Origin: Cytophagales bacterium Alg240-R148
GTDB lineage: Bacteria > Bacteroidota > Bacteroidia > Cytophagales > Cyclobacteriaceae
Direction: 5' to 3'
Assembly (NCBI GenBank): GCA_900537185.1
Contig: LS999826.1
Coordinates: forward strand, 558,001-622,000
DNA: 64,000 bases
Within the stretch, counting starts at the first letter, position 1; each line of letters starts with the position of its first letter. Made by a program: the position numbers and the translations under genes. Shown here in pieces: positions 8,524 to 17,195 of the stretch. Below the pieces are notes generated by a model. The model did not search any database and had not been told where the DNA came from. It saw only the letters and a program-made list of their open reading frames with translations.

Positions 8524-9732
8524 TTATCTAGATTTCTTTCGGAAAGGTTTTTTATATCCTTTTTTTCCACCACCACTGTTTTTACGAGGTTTGTAGGCTG
8601 GGGTGTCTCCTAAGTTTTCTGGGGGGCTTACTTTTTGAACAGGTTTCCCTAGCAATTCTTCAATTCTCGCAAATTTACCTTGTTCTTTTTCACTGATAAA
8701 AGTAAAGGCAGCACCTTTAGAAGCTGCTCTAGCAGTTCTTCCTATGCGGTGAATATAGTCCTCACCTTCATTGGGTACGTCGAAGTTGATAACCAAATCA
8801 ATGTCTTCGATGTCTACACCTCTCGACAAGATATCGGTGGCTATTAGGACATTTAATTTTTTACTTTTGAAATGGGTCAATACATTTTCTCTTTCTGTTT
8901 GATCCAGGTCCGAGTGGATTTGGTCTACTGAAAGTTTCTTCCTTTGAAGGCTTCTGGTTAATTGTTTAACGGAGTCTTTTGTAGAACAAAATATAATTAC
9001 ACTTTTAAAGGGACGGGCCGTCAATAAATATTCTACCAAAGGAATTTTTTGAGCCTCATAAATAACAAAAGCAGCCTGGATTATTTTTTCAGCTGGTTTA
9101 GAAACTGCTATGTTGATTTCAACAGGGTTGTTCAATACCGTTTTAGCAAGTGCTCTAATTTTGGGTGGCATTGTTGCAGAAAACAGAAGTCCTTGCCTCT
9201 TTTTAGGCAAATAGGAGAATATTTTATTAAGGCTTTCACTAAAACCCATGTCGAGCATTCTATCTGCCTCATCTAAGATTAAGTACTGTAGGTTGTCCAA
9301 TGGGACATACCCCAAATTTAAATGCGAAATCATTCTGCCAGGTGTGCAAATAATCATATCTGCTCCTTGTTCCATTGCCTTCTTTTCGCGGGTAAAGGAC
9401 TCGCCGTCGCTGCCACCATAAACTGCTACCGAGCTCACGGAAGCGTAGTAAGACAGCCCTTCCATTTGTTGGTCAATTTGTATGGCCAACTCTCTTGTAG
9501 GTACTACCACCATGCATTTAATTTGATTGTGGTCGGTAGACAACATTTTATTAATGATGGGAAGCAGAAAGGCTGCTGTTTTACCAGTACCTGTTTGTGC
9601 AGAAGCTATAAGGTCTTTGCCAAGAAGTATTTCAGGTATGGCTTTCTCTTGTATGGGTGTGGCATCTTCAAAACCAATGGCAGCAATGCCCTCTTCAAGT
9701 TCAGATTGGAAGCCGAATTCTGTAAATTTCAA
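8524..9732 (-). CDS. DEAD-box RNA helicase (RhlE-like)
   Basis: The 402-residue protein has all core motifs in order: Q-motif region (FEDATPIQEKAIP), motif I AQTGTGKT, Ia PTRELA, GG and TPGRM, motif II DEAD, motif III SAT, then the second RecA domain with TDILSRGVDIEDID and motif VI HRIGRTARA. A short basic Gly/Lys tail (about 380-402) follows, as in RhlE-type helicases involved in ribosome assembly or RNA decay. It is a single-gene unit. In cold- or stress-responsive Bacteroidota several paralogues exist, so an exact orthologue name is not given. Confidence 0.93.
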   Translation of the reverse strand: MKFTEFGFQSELEEGIAAIGFEDATPIQEKAIPEILLGKDLIASAQTGTGKTAAFLLPIINKMLSTDHNQIKCMVVVPTRELAIQIDQQMEGLSYYASVSSVAVYGGSDGESFTREKKAMEQGADMIICTPGRMISHLNLGYVPLDNLQYLILDEADRMLDMGFSESLNKIFSYLPKKRQGLLFSATMPPKIRALAKTVLNNPVEINIAVSKPAEKIIQAAFVIYEAQKIPLVEYLLTARPFKSVIIFCSTKDSVKQLTRSLQRKKLSVDQIHSDLDQTERENVLTHFKSKKLNVLIATDILSRGVDIEDIDLVINFDVPNEGEDYIHRIGRTARAASKGAAFTFISEKEQGKFARIEELLGKPVQKVSPPENLGDTPAYKPRKNSGGGKKGYKKPFRKKSR

Positions 9733-9804
9733 TTCAATTCAATTTTATGTAATCGGTGAAAATATTAACATTTTGTTAGGCTAACAACTATTATGGCGAT
9801 TATG

Positions 9805-9996
9805 TTATAGTATTTCTTTCACCCGACCTACCAAACCACTCTCCAAACGGACTTTTATACCATGTGGATGTTGCGGGGATTTGGTGAGTATGTCTTGTAC
9901 CACCCCTTCTGTTAATTTACCAGTTCTTTGGTCTTGTTTTAGCACTATTTTTACTTGCAAACCAGGTTGGATATTGTTTCTGTTTTGGCCATTCAT
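9805..9996 (-). CDS. ywbE: YwbE family protein
   Basis: This 63-residue basic protein has the conserved pattern IQPGLQVKIVLKQDQRTGKL, then GVVQDILT and HPHGIKVRLESGLVGRVK, the whole-length signature of the YwbE family. It folds presumably as a small beta-barrel resembling KOW/SH3-type nucleic-acid-binding modules, but no biochemical role is established. It has its own divergent spacing of about 100 bases from plsC and lies downstream of nothing obvious. The match to the family is strong; the function is unknown. Confidence 0.85.
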   Translation of the reverse strand: MNGQNRNNIQPGLQVKIVLKQDQRTGKLTEGVVQDILTKSPQHPHGIKVRLESGLVGRVKEIL

Positions 9997-10060
9997 CTCA
10001 GCAAATATTTTCTAATAAATAATTTTTGTAATAAAGGTTAAAATAATACTGAATAAAAAC

Positions 10061-10068
10061 TAATTTTG
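10061..10068 (+). promoter_or_regulatory. -7 element (TAATTTTG) of plsC
   Basis: A perfect TAnnTTTG lies 27 bases upstream of ATG 10096. It overlaps a possible TTG start at 10066, which argues that translation begins at 10096. No matching -33 TTTG is seen. Confidence 0.5.
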
Positions 10069-10095
10069 ATTTTTTATAAAGGCCCGCAATTAATT

Positions 10096-10797
10096 ATGAT
10101 TTCGTTATTTAGGTTTATTTTTATGTCCTTTTGGTCGGCTTTGATGATCAGTTGTGCGTTCGTTGTAATGCTGCTTACTCTGAATCGGAAGTTGGCCTTG
10201 GTGATGGCAAGAACTATGTTTTCTCCTGGTATTTTATGGGCGGCCGGGATCAAAATTAAAGTAGAAGGAAAGGAGAATATAGATGCCTACACGCCCTATA
10301 TTTTTGTTTCCAACCACATGTCTCACTTGGACATTCCTTGTTTGTTTTACGCCATTCCGTCTAACTTACATTTTATTGCAAAAAAAGAATTGAAATGGGT
10401 GCCTTTTCTCGGCTGGTTTATAGCAGCAACAGGTATGATTTTTGTTGATAGGGGCAATAGAGCAAAAGCCATAGCCAGTATGAATCGCGCTGGAGAACTG
10501 ATTAAAAAAGGCAAAAGTGTTATTGTTTTTCCAGAAGGAACAAGAAGCCGGTCGGGTACTACAAAAAGCTTTAAAAAAGGCAGTTTTATGATGGCCATAC
10601 AATCTGAAATCCCCGTAGTCCCAGTTTCCATAATCAATACAGATGTGGTGTTCCCTGTTGGGGCATTTAATATTAAACCCCATGAGGTAATAGTGAAAAT
10701 TGGAGCACCCATAAAACCTGTGGAAAACAAAGAGCAAGTGCAACAATTTATAAACGAAGTGCGAGAGGTAATTATAAAACAAAAAGGAGCTGATTAA
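10096..10797 (+). CDS. plsC: 1-Acyl-sn-glycerol-3-phosphate acyltransferase (PlsC family)
   Basis: The 233-residue membrane-associated acyltransferase shows the catalytic NHMSHLD (HX4D motif), GMIFVDRG, the substrate-binding FPEGTRSR and a final PVVPVSI block. An N-terminal hydrophobic hairpin (about residues 3-45) anchors it in the inner membrane. It is expected to convert lysophosphatidic acid to phosphatidic acid in phospholipid synthesis. ATG 10096 is chosen because the in-frame TTG at 10066 lies in the promoter. Bacteroidota often have paralogues that acylate other lipids, such as ornithine or glycine lipids, so the exact acceptor is inferred. Confidence 0.88.
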   Translation: MISLFRFIFMSFWSALMISCAFVVMLLTLNRKLALVMARTMFSPGILWAAGIKIKVEGKENIDAYTPYIFVSNHMSHLDIPCLFYAIPSNLHFIAKKELKWVPFLGWFIAATGMIFVDRGNRAKAIASMNRAGELIKKGKSVIVFPEGTRSRSGTTKSFKKGSFMMAIQSEIPVVPVSIINTDVVFPVGAFNIKPHEVIVKIGAPIKPVENKEQVQQFINEVREVIIKQKGAD

Positions 10798-10806
10798 GCC
10801 CCTTTT
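10782..10806. terminator. Bidirectional terminator between plsC and gldC
   Basis: AAAAGG-A-GCT, loop GATTA, AGC-C-CCTTTT with a single A/C mismatch. The plsC stop codon lies across the loop and the start of the right arm. A and T tracts flank both sides, so it could serve both convergent genes. Confidence 0.5.
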
Positions 10807-10813
10807 ATAATTA

Positions 10814-11158
10814 TTATTTCTTTTTCATTTCCTTCATCTCTTTTTCGAGATGTGCTACCAATCTGTCGCACAGGTGGTTCACTTCATGTGACATAAATTC
10901 ATCTCCAGTAGAAGAAAGTAGGCTTTGTCCAATTCCACCAATGCAATCGAGGTAGAACTTTTTCATCTCATGAACAGGCATGTCTTTGGACCATAAATCG
11001 ATTCTCATCGTGTTTTTCTGAATATGGTCCCAAAGTGCAATGCTTACTGATTTTGCTTCGTCTGTAGAAGGTACTGGTTTGTCTGTGGCTTCCCATGTGA
11101 TTTTTTCAGGAACGCTGTTTTCGTCCAGCTGTATTTTGAAATTTATTTCTTTTTCCAT
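10814..11158 (-). CDS. gldC: Gliding motility protein GldC
   Basis: The 114-residue soluble protein begins MEKEINFKIQLDENSVPEKI and contains SVSIALWDHIQKNTMRIDLW, the distinctive GldC sequence. GldC accompanies the Bacteroidota gliding apparatus and T9SS, though its own mechanism is poorly defined and it is not essential for secretion. The ATG at 11158 is preferred over an upstream TTG because a perfect -7 promoter box lies 16 bases before it. The gene is alone here; gldB is not adjacent. Confidence 0.9.
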   Translation of the reverse strand: MEKEINFKIQLDENSVPEKITWEATDKPVPSTDEAKSVSIALWDHIQKNTMRIDLWSKDMPVHEMKKFYLDCIGGIGQSLLSSTGDEFMSHEVNHLCDRLVAHLEKEMKEMKKK

Positions 11159-11174
11159 CGTGCTCAAATTTGTG

Positions 11175-11182
11175 CAAAGGTA
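11175..11182 (-). promoter_or_regulatory. -7 element (TACCTTTG) of gldC
   Basis: A perfect TAnnTTTG on the minus strand, 16 bases upstream of the gldC ATG. It predicts a leader of roughly ten bases. The -33 box is not clear. Confidence 0.5.
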
Positions 11183-11229
11183 ATTAAAAAGAAAATAAGT
11201 TCATGGCGCCCCCTTAAATTTTTGGTAAT

Positions 11230-11251
11230 AAAAAAGGGCCCGAAGGCCCTC
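11230..11251 (-). terminator. Terminator of the SusC/SusD operon
   Basis: On the minus strand AGGGCC, tetraloop TTCG, GGCCCT is followed by TTTTTATT. It is a UUCG-capped stem 8 bases after the last lipoprotein gene. Confidence 0.88.
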
Positions 11252-11258
11252 TTATTTA

Positions 11259-11753
11259 CTATTCTGAATAATGCACTACAATTTCTCGGTATCCAAAGTT
11301 GTCTCGCGTATTGCGTACTCTCAACCAAATTGTAATAACGTCGCCGGCATGAAAATCATGCCCGTCATCGTCTAAAGCAGGAACTGTAAAGTCAAATTCA
11401 AAAGCTGATTCGCCACCAGATAAGGTATACAAACCGTCTGTCCCATCTTCTACAGGGGTGTCGTCTTCTGTTCCGTAGTACCTTCTAAAGAATTCCAATT
11501 CTGCAAGGCTGGCGTCTTGCCCACTTTTTAAGGTAGTAGTAATTTTCAAAACATCTCCAGCTTTCGCTTCTACCTGTCGCACAGAAATATCGTTTCTTTC
11601 TACTGCGGTTCCATTTACATGGATGTCTTCAATTTTTGGAGCAAAGGCCAGCGCGTTGTTGAGCTCATCTAACTGAGGGTTTTTGTCCATGCCTCCTGAA
11701 ACACATGAGGCCAGCGTTGCACCAATAAGTAGTATATATAGTATGTTTTTCAT
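11259..11753 (-). CDS. Small lipoprotein, DUF4625-like
   Basis: The 164-residue protein has a lipoprotein signal (MKNILYILLIGATLASC, lipobox LASC) and a single predicted beta-sandwich domain with alternating strands (DVLKITTTL, FEFDFTVPAL, DVITIWLRVRN). It resembles the DUF4625 family of small Bacteroidota surface lipoproteins, which have no proven function; that family name is from memory. It is the last gene of the susC-susD operon, 11 bases behind the preceding gene, so a role at the cell surface together with the transporter is likely. It could bind the substrate or cap the SusCD complex. Confidence 0.7.
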   Translation of the reverse strand: MKNILYILLIGATLASCVSGGMDKNPQLDELNNALAFAPKIEDIHVNGTAVERNDISVRQVEAKAGDVLKITTTLKSGQDASLAELEFFRRYYGTEDDTPVEDGTDGLYTLSGGESAFEFDFTVPALDDDGHDFHAGDVITIWLRVRNTRDNFGYREIVVHYSE

Positions 11754-11764
11754 AATTGTATCGC

Positions 11765-12421
11765 TTATATTTTTTCAAATGTTACCGTTGGAAAATTGCC
11801 ACAACAACTAATAAATATGAGCCATTGAAACCCACTAGGCGTAAGCGTAGCAAAGGTTCCTGGTGTTGTAGTATTTACTGTTCCGAATCGAGTAGTAGAA
11901 CCTGGGATCTCAATATTATTGCCGCCGAAATGGGCAAAATAAACCCCTACATTGTTGCCACTAGCCAAGGCTTTATCACAGAAATACCATCCATTGGATA
12001 TTTTTGTTACGGTTACAATATCCGATCCAAAGCCAGAACCCTGGTAGCTTCCAGAAAGATCGACATCCGAAATGTCTTCCGACGAAACAATGACCGTTCT
12101 CGATGCATTAACTGTTGATTCTTGGTCCAACTCGTTAACGGTTGTTACCGAATACAAAACGCTGTATACACCTGGTGTATTGGTGTCAACATTGTTTACC
12201 GTCTGCATTTGATCGGTTATGTCATCTTCTCCCAAAAAAGCTTGGGCACCTGGGTCGTTGTAGGTGTCTCCTTGAATTACAACGAGCGGGCTTGAGCCAG
12301 TTACAACAATTGAAGGAAATCTGATCTCCCCAACTGTAATGTCCTTTGTAGTCAATTCCTTTTCACATGAAGTGAAGGCAACCAAAACTACCAACATTAG
12401 ATATATATATGTTTTTTTCAT
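11765..12421 (-). CDS. Surface lipoprotein with Ig-like DUF5011/DUF5012-type domain
   Basis: The 218-residue lipoprotein (lipobox FTSC after MKKTYIYLMLVVLVA) has an N-terminal region with VIQGDTYNDPGAQAFLGEDD and TPGVYSVLYSVTTVNELDQ. This is the DUF5011-like pattern of a beta-sandwich repeat that ends in a V-strand. The second half (about 120-218) is a compact beta domain of the BT_2262 type. Such lipoproteins accompany SusC/SusD systems as accessory binding proteins. It lies 12 bases past susD and 11 before the next lipoprotein. No catalytic signature is seen. Confidence 0.75.
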   Translation of the reverse strand: MKKTYIYLMLVVLVAFTSCEKELTTKDITVGEIRFPSIVVTGSSPLVVIQGDTYNDPGAQAFLGEDDITDQMQTVNNVDTNTPGVYSVLYSVTTVNELDQESTVNASRTVIVSSEDISDVDLSGSYQGSGFGSDIVTVTKISNGWYFCDKALASGNNVGVYFAHFGGNNIEIPGSTTRFGTVNTTTPGTFATLTPSGFQWLIFISCCGNFPTVTFEKI

Positions 12422-12433
12422 GATAATTTCTGT

Positions 12434-13849
12434 TTATTTATCCCACCATACAGGTACGGAAGTTTTTAATGTAGTAGGAGAATTTGGATTGCTCGCAGTT
12501 TCATTAGACGGCCAAACTAATCTGGCAGGAAATTCTCCAATTGGAAGTGTTCCTGTAACAGAATTCTCTAATACAGGGTAATTGGTTCTTCTATAATGCG
12601 ACCAGGCTTCAAAACCCTGTGTGGTATTAAAAGCCAACCACCTTTGGTGGTAGATAGACTCCAAAGTATTGTCGTATTCATAAGGGCCACCGGCGCCAAT
12701 AAATGCTGCGCCGTTCTTACCAACTGCTTCAAAAGAAGCTAGTACTGCTTGGTCGTAGAATGATTTTGCAGAACCTGTAATCCAGCCACGTTCGATGGCT
12801 TCGGCCTGATCAAACAAACTTTCAATAGCACTCATTAAAATTGCGGGCTTGGTTGGTGAAAGCACATTGCCTGCATGCGGTGTAGCAAAATCACCATACT
12901 GATCGCCAGAATTAGTACCTGTTCCTTGTTTTAAACCAACAAAAAAGTCAGAGTTACTTGCTGCATCGTAGTATTGATCCAATCGAGTATCATTAACATC
13001 TTGTAAAACATCAATAGAAGTTTCACTTGCAACGATGTTTTGGAATGTAGTAAGATTCAGGTTTTGCCAAAACGGATTTTCGTTTGCTGTGTTGTTGGAA
13101 AAGTTGATGATGGCATCGTCTCCGGCTGAAAGAAATTCATCTCCGGCAGCTACCATGCCTTTTATTCCTGCTTCTGCTACTGCTGGTCGTGCCTCCGATT
13201 GTCTCATGTAGATTCTAAACTTTAAGGTGTTGGCAAATTTTTGCCATTGCCTCATGTCTCCAGAATAGATCAAATCGTCGGAAGTTGGAGCCACAGCGGT
13301 TGCATTGTAATCCATTCTTGCAAGTGCTGCATCCAATCGAACGATTAAATCGTCATAAATTACTTCGCCATCATCAAATTTTGGGGTTAGAGAACCTTCT
13401 TTACCTTTTAAGGCCTCAAAATAGGGCACTTTGTCGTATAGGTCTACCAATACCTGGAAGCTGTATACCTGAAGTATCTCAGCAATGGCTTCGTAATTAG
13501 GCAAGCCTTTTTCGATCGATTCTTTTCTCACAAACTCCAAATCCTCTAAACAGGTTGCGTACATTGAAGACCATGTTCTTGTATAGTTGGAAGTTGTGAT
13601 GTTGTAGGTCTCAAGGAAACTGTATTGAGAAGCCGTCGGGCCTTGTGTCCAATATTGCACCCAAAAAGAACCTAAGAGGTTGTAATCTGCCTCTAAATTG
13701 AGCGCCAAAGCTACCTGCCCAGCTGGCAACGTAAGTTGCGGCGTCGATTGGGACGGGTTGTTTGGAGATGTATTGATGTCGAGTTGGTCTTTACACGATG
13801 CAAAGGATAAGACCACCAATAGCATCATAGATTTTATATATGTTTTCAT
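12434..13849 (-). CDS. SusD/RagB-family substrate-binding lipoprotein
   Basis: The 471-residue lipoprotein has a signal and lipobox (MLLVVLSFASC). It is helix-rich with the SusD-like_2 landmarks: ALNLEADYNLLGSFWVQYWTQ near the start, VYSFQVLVDLYDKVPYFEAL in the TPR region, RQWQKFANTLKFRIYMR, and a C-terminal IYHQRWLAFNTTQGFEAW. SusD proteins sit over the SusC barrel and capture the substrate outside the cell. The ligand could be a glycan, peptide or other oligomer; nothing here fixes it, and no hydrolase gene is in the cluster. It follows susC by 12 bases. Confidence 0.92.
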   Translation of the reverse strand: MKTYIKSMMLLVVLSFASCKDQLDINTSPNNPSQSTPQLTLPAGQVALALNLEADYNLLGSFWVQYWTQGPTASQYSFLETYNITTSNYTRTWSSMYATCLEDLEFVRKESIEKGLPNYEAIAEILQVYSFQVLVDLYDKVPYFEALKGKEGSLTPKFDDGEVIYDDLIVRLDAALARMDYNATAVAPTSDDLIYSGDMRQWQKFANTLKFRIYMRQSEARPAVAEAGIKGMVAAGDEFLSAGDDAIINFSNNTANENPFWQNLNLTTFQNIVASETSIDVLQDVNDTRLDQYYDAASNSDFFVGLKQGTGTNSGDQYGDFATPHAGNVLSPTKPAILMSAIESLFDQAEAIERGWITGSAKSFYDQAVLASFEAVGKNGAAFIGAGGPYEYDNTLESIYHQRWLAFNTTQGFEAWSHYRRTNYPVLENSVTGTLPIGEFPARLVWPSNETASNPNSPTTLKTSVPVWWDK

Positions 13850-13861
13850 ATGTTTAATGGC

Positions 13862-16800
13862 TTAAAATGAAACTTTAATGTTGAACCCATAGCTCGCTTG
13901 CGAAGGAATTCCAATGAATTCATAACCTTGGGTGTTGCTTGTACCAAAGGCACTGGCTTCTGGGTCAATAAAATGGTTGTCAGCACCCGTGTGCAACCAT
14001 AAATTTCGACCGATAAAAGAAATAGAAGCACTACCTAGTGGCGTTTTTTCTAATAGGGAAGTAGGGAAGTTATAAGATAAAGACACTTCTCTAAGCTTGA
14101 TGTAAGAAGCATCTAACAACACTTCATCATTCCTGTTTCCACCTTGAATATTGGACCAGTAGTTCCTAACATTTCCACCATACATGGTCAATGGTATGTT
14201 ATTAGGGGTGAAGCTGCCATCGTCATTTTCAATTACAGAATTGGGCACTACCCATTCTTCACGGTCGTTGAATGCAGTTTCTTCTGCAATACCAGCAAAG
14301 TACAATTGTGCTGCTGTTGAGGAAACTACATTGCCACCTTGTCTTGTATCCAAGGTAACAGATAACCTGAAGTTTTTATAAGTCATGTCAGAAGTTAGTC
14401 CACCCAACCAATCTGGCTGAATACTGCCCACATAAACAGGCGCATCTGCATCTTCTGGAATTCCAGTGGCCCTATTTACAATAATTTGGCCTGCTTCATT
14501 TCTTTTGGTAGTAGTTGCTTCGAATACACCGTATGGTTCGCCCAACCTAATTTTTAGTCCTGGTGTAAGTCCTTGGTTCAACAAAGTCAATTCAGTATTT
14601 CCATCGTTGAGTTCCTTAACTACATTTTTGTTTTTAGAGTAATTAAGAGAGATGTTCCAAGTGAAATTGTTGGTTTTTATTGGCGTACCACTCAATTGCA
14701 ATTCTACTCCTTTGTTGTTGATTTTACCTACGTTCAATACTTGGTTGGTAAAACCGGTAGAAGGCGCAATCAAAGCAGATAAAATTTGAGACTCACTGGT
14801 AGCATCGTAATAAGTTGCATCCAGGTTTAACCTGCCATTAAAAAGTCTAAAATCCGCTCCGAGCTCTACTGATTTAGTAATCTCCGGTTGTAAGGCAGCA
14901 TTACCTATGGTATTGGATTCCGAAAATCCAGGAACCGTTACATTGCCATCATTGAAAGGGAAGTTTATGTTAGCAAATGAGTTGGTAAACCCGGATTGTG
15001 CAAAAACAGATTTAGTTAAATACACATTGGCATCGTTTCCTACTTCAGCATAACTGGCTCTAAGTTTCAAGAAAGAAAGGGTGTTCGAAATTCCAAGATC
15101 AAAAGCATCCGTTAATACAAACCCTACATTAACACCCGGGTAAGAAAAAGAATTGTTGTCTATTGGCAATGTCGAAGACCAATCATTTCTGAACGTGGCG
15201 CCTAAGAACAAATACCCTTTGTAGTTCAGGTCTAAGGAAGAGTAAACCCCCATTAATCTTCTTAAAGAAGAAGTCCCAACACTGGTGGTATTACCCGATG
15301 CATTGGAAAGGTTGGCAAACCCTGGGATCGTTAGTGCATTGGCAGTGGAGGATAAGTTGGTAGTACTTCTTTGGTTGAAATTATAACCAACCAATAAAGT
15401 TCCGCTGAAATCCTCGGTAATATTCTTTTGCATTGAAACCATCAAATCGGCGTTGATTTCACTTCTATTGATTTTCTGTTCGCTGTATTCTCCGTCCGTA
15501 TTAAAAGCAGCGCCAGCGTTAGGGCTTCCCGGTGCATATTCTACTATGTCTGCAAAAGTATTTCGTTGGTCCGACATAACATCTGTTCCCAATCGAGCTG
15601 TAGCAGTAATCCAATCTAAAGGATTGTATACCAGTTGAATGTTACCGTATACTCTGTTTAATTCTTGTTTGCTATAATCGTGCTCCAAGGAGTAATATGG
15701 GTTTACTATAAAAGGAGTGAAGAACCCATCTGGTGTGTTGTATGGATTGCTTAAATCTTCCATGTCTACAATACTGAAATCTCTTGGCATGCTTACAATT
15801 TGTCCAATGGCTTGGTTTCTTTGTCCAGTTTGCATCAAATTTCCTTTAATCCTTGAGTAATTGATGGAAGCAGAAGAACTTAGTTTTTCAGATATTTTAG
15901 CTTGTGTATTTACAGTAATGTTATTGCGGTGGTAGTCTGAGTTTTTCATCACACCAGTCTGCTGTAAATCGCTTATAGATAAATAATAAGTACCCCGATC
16001 ACCGCCGCCAGAAAGCGAAAGCGAGTTTTGCCATAATTTCCCTGTTTCAAAAAAGTCCTTCACATTGTCCGGTCTTGCAGAGTAATTTTTATAACGCTGT
16101 TTGTTGTTGACGATTGCGCCATAGGGCTGCAATTGACCATCCATCAGTTTACCCCAGCTTTCTTGGTCATTTAAGTATCCTCCAGTGTCACCAAATTGGC
16201 CTTGACCAAAACGGTTTTGCATTTTTGGTACAACCAAAACATCAGAAAGCGTATAAGAAGTGTTGAAATTGATGTTCATCTTCCCTTGGGTGTTCGATCC
16301 TTTTTTAGTGGTAATTAAAATTACCCCATTGGCCGCACGCGAACCATACAATGCCGCTGCGGAAGGGCCTTTTAATACGGTAACCGATTCAATGTCGTTT
16401 GGATTGATGTCATTGGCCCTGTTACCACCATCTACAACGTTGTCAAAAAAGTTGCCTGAACTCTGTACGTTGTCACTTGTACTGTTGTTGATGGGAACGC
16501 CATCTACTACAAACAAGGCTTGGTTGTTTCCCAACAAAGAGGTCGGCCCTCTTAATATCACATTGGTGGAGGCACCAGGTGCTCCGCCAGCGCTGTTAAT
16601 TTGGGCACCTGCAATTTTACCTTGAAGTGAATTCAATACAGAGGTAGGTTTTGTTTTGTTGATTTCTTCGTTGCCTACTTCCTGAACAGAATACCCCAGG
16701 GCCTTCTTTTCTCGTTCCACCCCAAATGCTGTTACCACAACTTCTGATAGTTGTTTTACATCTGGAGACAATGTTACATCAATTATAGACCTGTTCGACA

Positions 16801-17047
16801 CAGAAATTTCTTGTGCAGAGTAGCCTACAAATGAAAATATTAGAACAGCATCATCTGATGTGTTCAAGCTATAGGCACCATTAAAGTCTGTAATGGTTCC
16901 TGTTGTGGTTCCTTTTACCAGAACGTTCACTCCTGGTAAGGTGGATCCATCTTCACTGGAGGTAACAGTTCCTGTTACCGTCCTGTCCTGTGCATAGGCC
17001 ATCAGCGAGCACGCCGATGCCAATAAGATCAGTAGAATTTTCCTCAT
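13862..17047 (-). CDS. SusC/RagA-family TonB-linked outer-membrane transporter
   Basis: The 1061-residue protein has a signal peptide ending YAQ, then a CarboxypepD_reg-like domain (about 21-105, with GTVTSSEDGSTLPGVNVLVK and FVGYS). A plug domain (about 115-240, with GVILITTKKG) and a 22-strand barrel ending in GFNIKVSF follow. The motif VLKGPSAAALYGSRAANGV is the diagnostic SusC signature. The protein imports a large substrate captured by SusD, powered by TonB. It is the first gene of a four-gene operon (susC, susD and two lipoproteins). A short C/G-run hairpin lies in its leader region. Confidence 0.95.
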   Translation of the reverse strand: MRKILLILLASACSLMAYAQDRTVTGTVTSSEDGSTLPGVNVLVKGTTTGTITDFNGAYSLNTSDDAVLIFSFVGYSAQEISVSNRSIIDVTLSPDVKQLSEVVVTAFGVEREKKALGYSVQEVGNEEINKTKPTSVLNSLQGKIAGAQINSAGGAPGASTNVILRGPTSLLGNNQALFVVDGVPINNSTSDNVQSSGNFFDNVVDGGNRANDINPNDIESVTVLKGPSAAALYGSRAANGVILITTKKGSNTQGKMNINFNTSYTLSDVLVVPKMQNRFGQGQFGDTGGYLNDQESWGKLMDGQLQPYGAIVNNKQRYKNYSARPDNVKDFFETGKLWQNSLSLSGGGDRGTYYLSISDLQQTGVMKNSDYHRNNITVNTQAKISEKLSSSASINYSRIKGNLMQTGQRNQAIGQIVSMPRDFSIVDMEDLSNPYNTPDGFFTPFIVNPYYSLEHDYSKQELNRVYGNIQLVYNPLDWITATARLGTDVMSDQRNTFADIVEYAPGSPNAGAAFNTDGEYSEQKINRSEINADLMVSMQKNITEDFSGTLLVGYNFNQRSTTNLSSTANALTIPGFANLSNASGNTTSVGTSSLRRLMGVYSSLDLNYKGYLFLGATFRNDWSSTLPIDNNSFSYPGVNVGFVLTDAFDLGISNTLSFLKLRASYAEVGNDANVYLTKSVFAQSGFTNSFANINFPFNDGNVTVPGFSESNTIGNAALQPEITKSVELGADFRLFNGRLNLDATYYDATSESQILSALIAPSTGFTNQVLNVGKINNKGVELQLSGTPIKTNNFTWNISLNYSKNKNVVKELNDGNTELTLLNQGLTPGLKIRLGEPYGVFEATTTKRNEAGQIIVNRATGIPEDADAPVYVGSIQPDWLGGLTSDMTYKNFRLSVTLDTRQGGNVVSSTAAQLYFAGIAEETAFNDREEWVVPNSVIENDDGSFTPNNIPLTMYGGNVRNYWSNIQGGNRNDEVLLDASYIKLREVSLSYNFPTSLLEKTPLGSASISFIGRNLWLHTGADNHFIDPEASAFGTSNTQGYEFIGIPSQASYGFNIKVSF

Positions 17048-17142
17048 AATTGTTATTTGTTTAAGTAAAGTCTTAAGTGGTTACAATATTCCAATATGGA
17101 TTACAGATTAGAAATCCCCCTAAAGTGTAATAATTATTGAAT

Positions 17143-17162
17143 CACCCCCTAGACGGGGGGTG
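17143..17162. promoter_or_regulatory. C/G-run inverted repeat upstream of susC
   Basis: CACCCCC (17143-17149), loop TAGACG, GGGGGTG (17156-17162), in otherwise AT-rich DNA between the LuxR-type gene and susC. It lacks a T tract in either direction, so it may be a weak terminator for the regulators, a leader structure or an operator. Confidence 0.45.
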
Positions 17163-17195
17163 GGTATTTGTGCAAACTTTAATTGTGTATAACGG

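Noticed and set aside
9322-9759. 145-residue open frame opposite the DEAD-box helicase gene
   Set aside because: It lies entirely antisense to a gene with all helicase motifs and has low-complexity composition without domain features.
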